A DNA stretch of 64,000 nucleotides, taken from contig NZ_BCXA01000021.1 of assembly GCF_001894865.1 (NCBI RefSeq), forward strand, positions 1 through 64,000, in the 5' to 3' direction. The notes beneath the pieces are model-generated. The model saw only the letters and a program-made list of their open reading frames with translations, was not told the DNA's origin and ran no database searches. Made by a program: the position numbers and the translations under genes. Positions 28,283 through 36,162 of this stretch are shown piece after piece. The stretch's first letter is position 1, and every line of letters starts with the position of its first letter. The DNA comes from Rhodococcus maanshanensis NBRC 100610 (GTDB lineage: Bacteria; Actinomycetota; Actinomycetes; Mycobacteriales; Mycobacteriaceae).

Positions 28283-29344
28283 GTGCTGGATTTCGACTGG
28301 CGTCCGCGGCTGAACACGGTGACCCGGAACGCATGGGGCCTGACGTTCGGCGACGGGATCCAGGCGGCCGAGCCGACCCCGTCGGAGCAGATCACCCAGG
28401 GCCTGCACCGCGACCTGCACCGGTTCGGCCCGCAGATCGGCGCCAACCCGGTCCTCCTGGTGCCCCCGCTCGCCGCACCTGCCCAGTGCTACGACCTGCG
28501 TCCGGGCCAGAGCCTGGCGGCGCACCTGCTCGAGCGCGGTCGCACGCCCTACCTTGTCGACTACGGCACCATGACCTCCGCGGACCGGGGTCTCGGCTTC
28601 GAGGCCTGGGTCGACGACATCATCCCCGAGGCCGTGCGGCACGTCTCCGAGCTGCACGACGGCGCACCCGTCGACCTGATCGGGTGGAGCCTGGGCGGGA
28701 CGATCTCGCTGCTCACCGGGGCCGCGCACGCCGACCTCCCGATCCGGTCCATCTCGGCGATCGGCACCCCGGTCGACTATCGGGAGATCACGGCCATCGC
28801 GCCGCTGCGGGCCATCGGCCGGATCACGGGAGACCGGCCGCTCACCGCGGCCACCTGGGCGCTGGGCGGCCTGCCCGCCCCCGTGGTGCAGGCCAGCTAC
28901 CGGGTCACCGCGCTGCAGCGCGAGCTGACCAAGCCGTGGTTCATCGCACGCAACCTGCACGACACCGAGACCCTGGCCAGGATGGAGTCCATCGACAAGT
29001 TCATGGCCGCCATGCCCGGCTACCCGGCCCGATTCTTCCACCAGGTCTGCACCCAGTTGATCCTGGGAAACACCCTGACCGCAGGGCAGTTCCGGCTCGG
29101 ATCCCGCACGGTCGAGCTGTCCGCACTGTCGGTGCCGGTGCTTGCGGTCGGCGGCACCGACGACGTCATCGCGCCGGTCGCCTCCGTCGCGCGCATCACC
29201 GACGTGCTGACCGGGGCGCCCTCGGTCCGCTTCGAGACCGCGCCCGGCAGCCACCTCGGACTGCTCGCGGGCCCTGGCGCGAAGCAGACCACCTGGGCGC
29301 ACCTCGACGAATTCCTGAGCGAGACGGCGCCGCAGCTGGTCTGA
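28283..29344 (+). CDS. alpha/beta hydrolase (PHA-synthase-like)
   Basis: 353-aa alpha/beta hydrolase related to class III PhaC/acyl-transferring hydrolases. The nucleophile elbow is GWSLGG, with the catalytic Asp probably in VGGTDDVIAP and His in APGSHLGLLAG near the C-terminus. N-terminal part carries the PhaC-like PVLLVPPLAAPAQCYDLRPG. Substrate is unknown; lipid or polyester metabolism is an inference. The GTG at 28283 has aggggg six bases ahead. A 31-bp inverted repeat lies right upstream. Confidence 0.83.
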   Translation: MLDFDWRPRLNTVTRNAWGLTFGDGIQAAEPTPSEQITQGLHRDLHRFGPQIGANPVLLVPPLAAPAQCYDLRPGQSLAAHLLERGRTPYLVDYGTMTSADRGLGFEAWVDDIIPEAVRHVSELHDGAPVDLIGWSLGGTISLLTGAAHADLPIRSISAIGTPVDYREITAIAPLRAIGRITGDRPLTAATWALGGLPAPVVQASYRVTALQRELTKPWFIARNLHDTETLARMESIDKFMAAMPGYPARFFHQVCTQLILGNTLTAGQFRLGSRTVELSALSVPVLAVGGTDDVIAPVASVARITDVLTGAPSVRFETAPGSHLGLLAGPGAKQTTWAHLDEFLSETAPQLV

Positions 29345-29347
29345 GCC

Positions 29348-29917
29348 TCACCCGGTGGCGAGGTGCGCGTCCACCGTCCGGCCGACGAGGGCGGCCGCGC
29401 CCTGCGGGTCCCCGATGACCTGCAGGGCCCGGTCGGCCGCCAGCACGGCCATCCCGTGCAGTCCCGTCCAGATCCCCAGCGCCCGCTCCCGAGCGTCCGC
29501 GCTTCCCGCGGTCGCCTCGTCCACCAGCGCGACGAGCGACTCGAACAGCGGCAGACTCGTGCGTCGGAGTTCCGCGCCCGAGCCCTCGAGCAGGTCGTGA
29601 CGGAACATCAGCTCGAACATCGCCCGCCGACGATCGGCAAAGCGCACATAGGCCCACCCGAGTGCCACGAGCCGGTCCCTGGCCGGTAGCTCGCCGCCGA
29701 CCAGGGCCGACCGGACCGCGACCGCGAGGTCCGCAAGGCCCTCCGCCGCGATCGCCGCGAGCAGCGCCTTGTGGGTCGGGAAATACCGGCGCGGGGCGCC
29801 GTGCGACACCTCCGCCGCCCTGGTGATCGCGCGCAGGCTCACCCCCTCGATGCCCTCCCGCTCGAGCAGCTCGACACCACACCTGACCAGCTTGTCCCGC
29901 AGCGGTTCGTCGTCCAC
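29348..29917 (-). CDS. TetR-family transcriptional regulator
   Basis: About 189-aa repressor-type regulator. The helix-turn-helix SLRAITRAAEVSHGAPRRYFPTHKALLAAIA lies at about residues 25-55, followed by a ligand-binding helical domain with the WHG-like segment GIWTGLHGMAVL. The start is GTG 29917 or GTG 29935; the first leaves the 29919-29931 palindrome outside the coding region and is preferred. It is divergent from the acyltransferase gene and ends 3 bp from the convergent hydrolase stop. It likely represses itself and the acyltransferase gene. Confidence 0.85.
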   Translation of the reverse strand: MDDEPLRDKLVRCGVELLEREGIEGVSLRAITRAAEVSHGAPRRYFPTHKALLAAIAAEGLADLAVAVRSALVGGELPARDRLVALGWAYVRFADRRRAMFELMFRHDLLEGSGAELRRTSLPLFESLVALVDEATAGSADARERALGIWTGLHGMAVLAADRALQVIGDPQGAAALVGRTVDAHLATG

Positions 29918-29918
29918 G

Positions 29919-29931
29919 TAGACATTGTCTA
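29919..29931. promoter_or_regulatory. palindromic operator 1 (tetR side)
   Basis: TAGACATTGTCTA: six-base arms around a central T, immediately before the tetR GTG start. It shares its arms exactly with operator 2, 41 bp away centre to centre start. Probable autoregulatory site of the adjacent TetR. Confidence 0.7.
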
Positions 29932-29959
29932 ACACTCGGTGGCAGTATCGGACACCTAC

Positions 29960-29978
29960 GCGTAGACAATGTCTACGC
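29960..29978. promoter_or_regulatory. palindromic operator 2 (plsC side)
   Basis: GCGTAGACAATGTCTACGC: nine-base perfect arms around a central A, 32 bp before the acyltransferase start. Same core TAGACAWTGTCTA as operator 1. Both lie within the 93-bp divergent promoter region. Confidence 0.75.
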
Positions 29979-30010
29979 CCTGTCGATCGATCACCCCGGG
30001 AGCGCCCACT

Positions 30011-30724
30011 GTGTGGTACTGGCTGTTCAAGTACGTCCTGATCGGACCCGTCCTGCGCCTGTTCGGCAGACCGACGATCGAGGGCGCCGAGCACATTCCG
30101 CCCACCGGTCCGGTGATCCTTGCGAGCAACCACCTGACCGTCGCCGACTCGTTCTTCCTGGTCCTCATGGTGCGTCGACGCATCACCTTCGTGGCGAAGA
30201 GCGAGTACTTCACCGGCACCGGACTCAAGGGCAGGCTCACGCGCTGGTTCTTCTCCTGCACCGGACAGGTCCCCATCGACCGCAGCGGCGCGGACGCGGC
30301 CAGGGGCGCGCTGGCGACCGCGACCGGGATCCTCGAGGCGGGCGGCATCTGGGGCATCTACCCCGAGGGCAGCCGTTCACCCGACGGACGGCTGCACCGC
30401 GGCAAGACGGGTGTCATGCGGGTCGCGCTGCCCACCGGCGCCCCTGTCGTGCCCGTGGTGATGCGCGGTACGCCCGCGGTCAATCCGATCGGTTCCCGGA
30501 TGTGGCGGTTCGGCAAAGTCCACATCACCGTGTGCCCGCCACTGGATCTGACGCACCACCACGCGGCCGTTCCGAGCGAACGGACGGTGCGCGAGGCGAC
30601 CGACGAACTGATGCGGACCCTGCTCGCCAACTCCGAACAGGAATATGTGGACGCGTATGCCGCGCGACGGGTGGGGGTTTCGCTCCCACACGAACACGTG
30701 CCCAGGTCGTACCCTTCAAGGTAA
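30011..30724 (+). CDS. 1-acyl-glycerol-3-phosphate acyltransferase (PlsC family)
   Basis: 237-aa membrane-associated acyltransferase that would add an acyl chain to lysophosphatidic acid or a related acceptor. Catalytic motif NHLTVAD (residues 40-46, His-x4-Asp), then YPEGSRSPDG for glycerophosphate binding and VPVVMRGT. The GTG at 30011 has gggag eight bases ahead; an ATG at 29969 lies inside operator 2 and is less likely. Divergent from the TetR gene, which probably controls it. The DUF6928 gene follows by 23 bp. Confidence 0.88.
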   Translation: MWYWLFKYVLIGPVLRLFGRPTIEGAEHIPPTGPVILASNHLTVADSFFLVLMVRRRITFVAKSEYFTGTGLKGRLTRWFFSCTGQVPIDRSGADAARGALATATGILEAGGIWGIYPEGSRSPDGRLHRGKTGVMRVALPTGAPVVPVVMRGTPAVNPIGSRMWRFGKVHITVCPPLDLTHHHAAVPSERTVREATDELMRTLLANSEQEYVDAYAARRVGVSLPHEHVPRSYPSR

Positions 30725-30747
30725 GCGACGAGAGGGAGGTGCAGGCT

Positions 30748-31482
30748 GTGGGGGCCAAAGCATCAACGATCTGGTACGTCGACGCCCCCGATCCCATGGC
30801 CGTCCTCCGCGATCACCCCGAGCCCGATGCCGATGCGGCGCATGCACTGGTCGGCAAGCTCTATCCCGAAATGATCATCACCCCACTCGAACCCGGCCCC
30901 CTTGCCACCTCGGCCGGGGTGCCGCACGGCGTGGTCTACGTGGGCAGCTATCCCGGGCTCACCGTCGTGTGCGGATCGAACCTCACGGTGCACGAGCCGT
31001 CGAAACTCGATGAATCCTGGACTCGCCCACTGGCTTCCGAGCGCACGTATCTGATGTGTACCGAACCGGACACCGCCTGGGCGTCTTTCGCGTATTGGGA
31101 ACGCGGGGCGCTACGCCGCTCGTTCAGCGCGACCCCGGTACACATCTACGAGGACTTCGGATTGCCGCTGGTGTGGGAGCGAGGGTTCTGGGCCGGTGAA
31201 CATCCGCTGGCCTACCCGGCGGAGGTGCTGCCCGACCCGCAGTCGCTGCCGTTCCATCCCGGCGAGTTCGCCGAGGCGGCCAACGCCGAGTGGCTCGGGT
31301 TCCGCTACACCGGTCCCGTCCGTGACGGCGAGATCGACCCCGCCACCGTCGGCGTCTGCGGATTCGCGGTCTACAAGGAGGGTGAGCCGCCCCCCGCGGT
31401 CCTGTCCGCGAAGCCCGACGGTGCGCCCCGGGTCGGATTCTTCCGCAGGATCCGCCAGTGGTTCGGGTTCGGCTTCGACTGA
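30748..31482 (+). CDS. DUF6928-like hypothetical protein
   Basis: 244-aa soluble protein. It opens MGAKASTIWYVDAPDPMAVLRDHPEPD, the pattern I recall for the DUF6928 family (MGAKT..LVY.DGD..), and includes VVYVGSYPGLTVVCGSNL and two Trp-rich stretches. It ends in a basic-aromatic tail RRIRQWFGFGFD that could touch the membrane. The GTG at 30748 follows agggagg by eight bases. Function unknown. Probably co-transcribed with the acyltransferase gene. Confidence 0.75.
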   Translation: MGAKASTIWYVDAPDPMAVLRDHPEPDADAAHALVGKLYPEMIITPLEPGPLATSAGVPHGVVYVGSYPGLTVVCGSNLTVHEPSKLDESWTRPLASERTYLMCTEPDTAWASFAYWERGALRRSFSATPVHIYEDFGLPLVWERGFWAGEHPLAYPAEVLPDPQSLPFHPGEFAEAANAEWLGFRYTGPVRDGEIDPATVGVCGFAVYKEGEPPPAVLSAKPDGAPRVGFFRRIRQWFGFGFD

Positions 31483-31489
31483 CCCGGCG

Positions 31490-31765
31490 TCAGCCGGCCC
31501 CGGCCAGCAACGCGATCCACCCGGCGACGACACCGACCACGGCACCGAGCACCGCCCAGCGCCACACCGGCACCGTCCGCCACTGCCACAGCGTCGGCGC
31601 GACACCGACCGCGACCACCACGTTGACCACCAGCGCCAGCAGCGGGTGCACCGCGGCCATCGCCGCCCCACAGGCGGCCACCCCGACGCCGGTGAGCGCG
31701 GCCGCGAAGCCCGCCACCAACAGGCCGGTGGCCCACGGTGTGTGGGCGCCGACCGGACCACTCAT
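31490..31765 (-). CDS. small membrane protein, DUF2537-like
   Basis: 91-aa protein with three hydrophobic segments, equivalent in position to M. tuberculosis Rv0882 (DUF2537). The ATG at 31765 overlaps the rRNA-methylase stop by ATGA, so it is the downstream gene of that pair. It ends 8 bp from the convergent DUF6928 gene. No function known. Confidence 0.75.
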   Translation of the reverse strand: MSGPVGAHTPWATGLLVAGFAAALTGVGVAACGAAMAAVHPLLALVVNVVVAVGVAPTLWQWRTVPVWRWAVLGAVVGVVAGWIALLAGAG

Positions 31766-32568
31766 CCGGCCGTCCTGACCCGTTCGTAGAACGCCATCGC
31801 GGCCGCGGTCGCCACGTTCAGTGAGTCGGTTCCCGGCGCCATCGGGATCCGCGCGCGCACATCGGTGTTACGCATCGCGTACTCCGACAGCCCCGGCCCC
31901 TCGGCCCCGAGCAGCAGCGCGACCTTGTCCCCCGTCATCGCCTCGGCCAGCGTCACCGCCGACGGATTCGGGGTCAGCGAGATGAGCTGGAATCCGTTGT
32001 CCCTGAGCACATGCAACCCGCGCGGCCACTCCGGCACCCGCGCGAACGGCACCCGCAGCACATGCCCCATCGACACGCGCACGGCCCGCCGGTAGAGCGG
32101 GTCCGCGGTGCTGCCCCCGAACAGGACGGCGTCGACGCCGAGGCCCGCGGCGTTGCGGAACATCGAGCCGATGTTCTCGTGGTCGTTGACGCCCTCGAGC
32201 ACTGCGACGGTTCGCGCGCCTCGCAGCACCTCCTCCAGCTCCAGCGGGGGTGGGCGGTGCGCGGCGGCCAGCACGCCACGATTGAGATGGAACCCGACCA
32301 CCTCGGCCATCACGTCGGCGGAGGTCCGGTAGAACGGCACGTCGACGCCCTCGAGATCGTCCGCCAGCTCGGTCAGCCGCCGATCCACGCCGAGCAGGCT
32401 GATCGGCTCGAACCGGGATGCGAGCAACCGCTGCGCGACCAGCACGCCCTCGGCGATCACCAGGCCCTTGCCCTCCGGCAGGTCAGGACGCCGATCCGAC
32501 GAGTTCAGGTCGCGGAAATCGTCCAGGCGGGTGTCGGCCGGGTCGTCGATGTCGATTACGTGAACCAC
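31762..32568 (-). CDS. SpoU-family rRNA/tRNA 2'-O-methyltransferase
   Basis: 268-aa SPOUT methyltransferase of the TrmH type, transferring methyl from SAM to a ribose 2'-OH (probably in 23S rRNA). N-terminal substrate-binding domain includes KGLVIAEGVLVAQRLLASRF. The C-terminal knot has motif 1 LEGVNDHENIGSMFRNA, motif 2 LLLGAEGPGLS and motif 3 IPMAPGTDSLNVATAAAM. Position matches Rv0881. The GTG at 32568 is the first start in a sensible place. Divergent from the Eis-like gene. Confidence 0.91.
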   Translation of the reverse strand: MVHVIDIDDPADTRLDDFRDLNSSDRRPDLPEGKGLVIAEGVLVAQRLLASRFEPISLLGVDRRLTELADDLEGVDVPFYRTSADVMAEVVGFHLNRGVLAAAHRPPPLELEEVLRGARTVAVLEGVNDHENIGSMFRNAAGLGVDAVLFGGSTADPLYRRAVRVSMGHVLRVPFARVPEWPRGLHVLRDNGFQLISLTPNPSAVTLAEAMTGDKVALLLGAEGPGLSEYAMRNTDVRARIPMAPGTDSLNVATAAAMAFYERVRTAG

Positions 32569-32625
32569 ACCGCCATCCTGCCGTACACCACGGTGCCACC
32601 CACAAATCTGTGCCACCCTCGAAGG

Positions 32626-33828
32626 ATGACCGACTCTACGATCGCGATCAGGACGGCAACGGAGACGGACTGGGACGCGGTCGCGCTGCTCGATGCGCAT
32701 GCGTTCGGTTTCCATCCCACCGACGAGGACATGGCCTTCACCCGGCGGTTCGCCAGGACGGAGGACGTCATCCTCGCCACCGACGACGACCGGCCCGTCG
32801 CGGTGGTCATGCACTTCGCGATGCGGATCACCGTCCCCGGCGGCACCCAGCTGGATCTGCCGGGGGTTTCCTGGGTCTCGGTCGCGCCGACCCACCGAAG
32901 GCGCGGCATCCTGCGCGCACTGTTCACCGAGCAGCACCGCCGGTTCGTCGCGGCGGGGGCACCGCTGTCGATCCTCACCGCCACCGAGGCCACCATCTAC
33001 GGCCGCTTCGGCTACGGTCCCGCGACCAGCGAGCTCACGGTGTCCGTCGACCGGCGTTCGGCCCGAATCCGTGACACCGCAGCGGATCCTGGTGGGGTGG
33101 CCCTGGTGCCGCCCGCCGCGGCCCGCCCGGCGCTGCCGGGAATCTACGACCGCTGGCAGGCGCGTACACCGGGGGCCCTGGCCCGGCCGCAGGTCTACTG
33201 GGACCGGATGTTCGCCGACCTCGAACACCGCCGCGACGACGCCTCCGCCCTGTTCTACCTGGTGCACGCGGACGGTTATGCGGCCTACCGGCGCAAGCAC
33301 ACCCCGGACGGGATGGTCGCGGTGGTCGACGACCTCGTCGCCGCGACCGACGAGTCGTACGCGGCGCTGTGGCGGGTGCTGGCGGGCATGGACCTGATGC
33401 GCGAGATCCGGGTCGATCAGGCCGCGGACGACCCGCTGCCCTGGCTGCTCACCGACGCCCGGCTGCCGCGGGTGACCTCACGGGACGATGCCGTCTGGGT
33501 GCGGATCATGGACGTGCCGGCCGCACTGACCGCGCGCACCTTCGCCGTCGACCTGGACGTGACCCTCGAGGTCAACGACCCGTTCCTCGACGCGGGCGGC
33601 ACCTTCTCGCTGCGCGTGGTCGACGGCAGGGCCACGGCCACCCGAACCGATGCTCCCCCGCAGGCCCGACTCGATCTCGACGTACTCGGCAGCCTGTACC
33701 TCGGCGGCCACCGCGCGCGCTCGTTCGCTCGGGCCGGGCGGCTGTGGACCAGCGACGAGGCGGTCCTCGACCGACTGGACCTGGCCTTCCGCGCCGACCG
33801 GGAACCGTTCGCCGGCTGGCACTTCTAG
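32626..33828 (+). CDS. Eis-like multi-domain GNAT N-acetyltransferase
   Basis: 400-aa acetyltransferase of the Eis family (enhanced intracellular survival): two GNAT-like domains and a C-terminal sterol-carrier-like domain. Acetyl-CoA site WVSVAPTHRRRGILRALF, then LTATEATIYGRFGYGPA. The chain ends exactly in WHF, whose terminal carboxylate is catalytic in Eis. Known relatives acetylate aminoglycosides, capreomycin and a JNK phosphatase on lysines; the substrate here is unknown. The ATG at 32626 follows gaagg directly. A 30-bp repeat array begins four bases after the stop. Confidence 0.9.
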   Translation: MTDSTIAIRTATETDWDAVALLDAHAFGFHPTDEDMAFTRRFARTEDVILATDDDRPVAVVMHFAMRITVPGGTQLDLPGVSWVSVAPTHRRRGILRALFTEQHRRFVAAGAPLSILTATEATIYGRFGYGPATSELTVSVDRRSARIRDTAADPGGVALVPPAAARPALPGIYDRWQARTPGALARPQVYWDRMFADLEHRRDDASALFYLVHADGYAAYRRKHTPDGMVAVVDDLVAATDESYAALWRVLAGMDLMREIRVDQAADDPLPWLLTDARLPRVTSRDDAVWVRIMDVPAALTARTFAVDLDVTLEVNDPFLDAGGTFSLRVVDGRATATRTDAPPQARLDLDVLGSLYLGGHRARSFARAGRLWTSDEAVLDRLDLAFRADREPFAGWHF

Positions 33829-33832
33829 GTCT

Positions 33833-33906
33833 GAGCGACCGAAAGCAGGAGCGGAGACCGCGGAGCGACCGACGGCAGGAGCGGAGCCTGCGGAGCGACC
33901 GAAGGC
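33833..33906 (+). repeat. 30-bp direct repeat, about 2.5 copies
   Basis: Units begin GAGCGACCGA at 33833, 33863 and 33893 (last one partial), each followed by GGCAGGAGCGGAGCCTGCG with a few substitutions. It fills the gap between the Eis-like gene and the convergent MarR gene. The same unit, reverse-complemented, recurs at 38701-38752. Confidence 0.85.
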
Positions 33907-33907
33907 G

Positions 33908-34339
33908 CTACTCCGACTCGCTGACCATCGAACTGATGATCTCGACCGACTCGCGCAACACGGCGATCTGCGACTCGTCGAGCGCCGCCAAGCGCTCGTT
34001 CATCCACTTCTCCCGTGCGCTGGTCTCGTCCGTCACCAGGGCCTGACCGGAGTCCGAGAGGGACACGATGATCTGACGGCCGTCGGTGGGGTGCGGTGTC
34101 CGCACGACCATGCCGAGGTCCGCGAGCGAGGCGATGACCCGGGTCATCGACGGCGGCTGCACCCGCTCCTTCGCCGCAAGCGCACCCGGCGTCATCGGCC
34201 CGTCCGCGGAGAGGCTGGCGAGCGCGGACAGCTGCGTCAACGACACCTGAGAATCCGTGCGCCGCCCGCGGAGATGCCGCGTCAGACGCACGACGGCCAA
34301 CGAGAGATCACTGGCCAGAGTGCGAGTATCCAATGTCAC
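33908..34339 (-). CDS. MarR-family transcriptional regulator
   Basis: 143-aa winged-helix regulator, equivalent to Rv0880. It starts (M)TLDTRTLASDLSLAVVRLTRHLR; the wing helix-turn-helix covers MTPGALAAKERVQPPSMTRVIASLADLGMV and the wing RTPHPTDGRQIIVSLS. MarR proteins usually respond to phenolics or drugs and control efflux or catabolic genes. Start may be GTG 34339 or TTG 34333; ggagg is better spaced for the TTG. Its target is unknown. Confidence 0.88.
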   Translation of the reverse strand: MTLDTRTLASDLSLAVVRLTRHLRGRRTDSQVSLTQLSALASLSADGPMTPGALAAKERVQPPSMTRVIASLADLGMVVRTPHPTDGRQIIVSLSDSGQALVTDETSAREKWMNERLAALDESQIAVLRESVEIISSMVSESE

Positions 34340-34373
34340 CCTCCGGAGGATACGGCACTACCTGACAAGCGGT

Positions 34374-35828
34374 TCAGGTAATCGCATCCGTGATGGGCCC
34401 GACCGCGAAATAGGCCACGAACAGGCCCGCGACCACCCACAGCAGCGGGTGGATCTGCTTGATCTTGCCGCTGAACGCACCGATCACGACCCACGCGATG
34501 AAGCCGACGCCGATGCCGTTCGCGATCGAGTAGGTGAACGGCATCACGACGATGGTCAGGAAGGCGGGCAGCGCGATGTCGAACTTGGTGAAATCGATGT
34601 CGCGGACCTGGCCGATCATCAGCGCGCCGACGATCACGAGGGCCGGCGCCGCGGCCTCGATCGGCACAACGGAATACAGCGGGGTCAGGAACATCGCGGC
34701 GAGGAACAGCAGTCCGGTGACCACGTTCGCCAGCCCGGTGCGGGCGCCCTCCGCGATGCCCGAGGCGGATTCGACGAACACGGTGTTCGAGGACGCCGAC
34801 GCGCCGCCGCCGACGATCGCGCCTGCACCCTCGACGACGAAGGCCTTCCCGATCCCGGGCAGGTTGCCGTGTTCGTCGGTGAGTCCGGCCTCCTTGCCGA
34901 GACCCGTCATGGTGCCCATCGCGTCGAAGAAGTTGGCGAGCACCAGGGTGAAGACCAACAGGCTGGCGGCCAGCACGCCGATCCGGGTGAACGCGCCGAA
35001 CAGGTTGACGTCGCCGACCAGGCTCAGGTCCGGCATCTGCGCGAGCACGTCCGGCATCGCGGGAACGCTGAGGTTCCAGCCGCTCGGGTTCACACCCTTC
35101 GAGGGACCGACGTGCCAGATCGCCTCGATGATCGCGGCCAGCACCGTCGTCACCACGATGCCGATGAGCAGGCCACCGCGGACCTTGCGCGCCACCAGGA
35201 TTCCCATCAGCAGCACACCGAAGACGAAGATGACCGTCGGCCAGGTGGAGATGGACCCGCTGATACCCAATCCGACAGGAACGCTGGTGCCCGCGACGTC
35301 GGGGATGCGCCGGACGAAGCCGGCGTCGACGAATCCGATGAACGCGATGAACATGCCGATACCCGCGACGATGGCCGACTTGAGCGCGTCGGGCACCGCG
35401 TTGAACACCGCGGTCCGGAAGCCCGAGATCGCCAGCACCACGATGATGATGCCGTCGATCACCACCAGGCCCATCGCCTCCGGCCAGGTGACCTGCGGCG
35501 CGATCGTCACCGCGAGCAGCGCGTTGATGCCGAGGCCGGCGGCGATGCCGAACGGGTAGTTCGCGATGATGCCGAACGCGATGCTCATCACGCCCGCGAC
35601 GAGCGCCGTCACCGCCGCCACCTGGGTGACCGGCAGGATGTTGCCGAGCACGTCCGTCTTCGCGGCCGCGTCGTCGGGTGAGAAGCTGCCGAGGATCAAC
35701 GGGTTGAGCACGACGATGTACGCCATCGCCACGAAGGTGACCAGGCCGCCACGGACCTCGTTGCTGACCGTGGAACCACGTTCCGTGATCTTGAAGTAGT
35801 TGTCCAGGAGCCTCGAGGTTCCAGCCAT
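34374..35828 (-). CDS. AzgA-type purine permease (NCS2)
   Basis: 484-aa, twelve-plus TM permease of the AzgA/GhxP group, importing adenine, guanine or hypoxanthine with protons. It begins NYFKITERGSTVSNEVRGGLVTFVAMAYIVVLNP, the family N-terminus. NFFDAMGTMTGLGKEAG and GGGASASSNTVFVESASGIAEGARTGLA are its substrate-binding re-entrant segments. The ATG at 35828 is standard. A 17-bp inverted repeat lies 25 bp upstream and may bind a purine-responsive regulator. Confidence 0.91.
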   Translation of the reverse strand: MAGTSRLLDNYFKITERGSTVSNEVRGGLVTFVAMAYIVVLNPLILGSFSPDDAAAKTDVLGNILPVTQVAAVTALVAGVMSIAFGIIANYPFGIAAGLGINALLAVTIAPQVTWPEAMGLVVIDGIIIVVLAISGFRTAVFNAVPDALKSAIVAGIGMFIAFIGFVDAGFVRRIPDVAGTSVPVGLGISGSISTWPTVIFVFGVLLMGILVARKVRGGLLIGIVVTTVLAAIIEAIWHVGPSKGVNPSGWNLSVPAMPDVLAQMPDLSLVGDVNLFGAFTRIGVLAASLLVFTLVLANFFDAMGTMTGLGKEAGLTDEHGNLPGIGKAFVVEGAGAIVGGGASASSNTVFVESASGIAEGARTGLANVVTGLLFLAAMFLTPLYSVVPIEAAAPALVIVGALMIGQVRDIDFTKFDIALPAFLTIVVMPFTYSIANGIGVGFIAWVVIGAFSGKIKQIHPLLWVVAGLFVAYFAVGPITDAIT

Positions 35829-35852
35829 AGCGTCCAATGTCCCAATCGCCGA

Positions 35853-35869
35853 AGGTGCGCGTCGCACCT
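35853..35869. promoter_or_regulatory. 17-bp inverted repeat between azgA-like and DUF2530 genes
   Basis: AGGTGCG-CGT-CGCACCT, perfect seven-base arms, 25 bp before the permease start and 38 bp before the DUF2530 GTG. Operator candidate; no regulator is assigned. Confidence 0.4.
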
Positions 35870-35907
35870 GGGAGGTTAGGGCAAAGCGGAACGGGTAGCT
35901 TAATTAT

Positions 35908-36156
35908 GTGACCGAGACCCGCGACGACCCGCTGATCCCGCGCAGGCTCACCGATCCCCGTCCCGTGGTGACGATCGGCACCCTCGCCTGGCTGGTCACG
36001 ACCGCGGTGGTGCTCGCCGCGGGCGACCGTTGGCACGAGGCGCTGCCGATCTGTCTGGCCGGATTGGCCGTCGGTGCACTCGGATTCGCGCTGTTCCTCG
36101 TGCAGCGCGCCGCCGCGCGCCGCGGCAGCAGGGGCGCGCAGCGCGGCCTGAGCTGA
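35908..36156 (+). CDS. DUF2530 small membrane protein
   Basis: 82-aa protein with two membrane segments (VTIGTLAWLVTTAVVLAA and ICLAGLAVGALGFALFLV) and a basic C-terminus, matching the DUF2530 family (Rv0879c position). GTG start at 35908 directly follows an AT-rich tagcttaattat box, so the transcript is very short-leadered or the start is slightly downstream. Function unknown. Confidence 0.8.
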   Translation: MTETRDDPLIPRRLTDPRPVVTIGTLAWLVTTAVVLAAGDRWHEALPICLAGLAVGALGFALFLVQRAAARRGSRGAQRGLS

Positions 36157-36162
36157 CCGGGC

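Noticed and set aside
27221-29302. 693-codon minus-strand open frame opposite sepH and the hydrolase gene
   Set aside because: Antisense shadow of two genes with strong family motifs on the other strand.
33833-33906. Possible CRISPR array
   Set aside because: The 30-bp units are directly abutting, with no spacers, and no cas gene is near.
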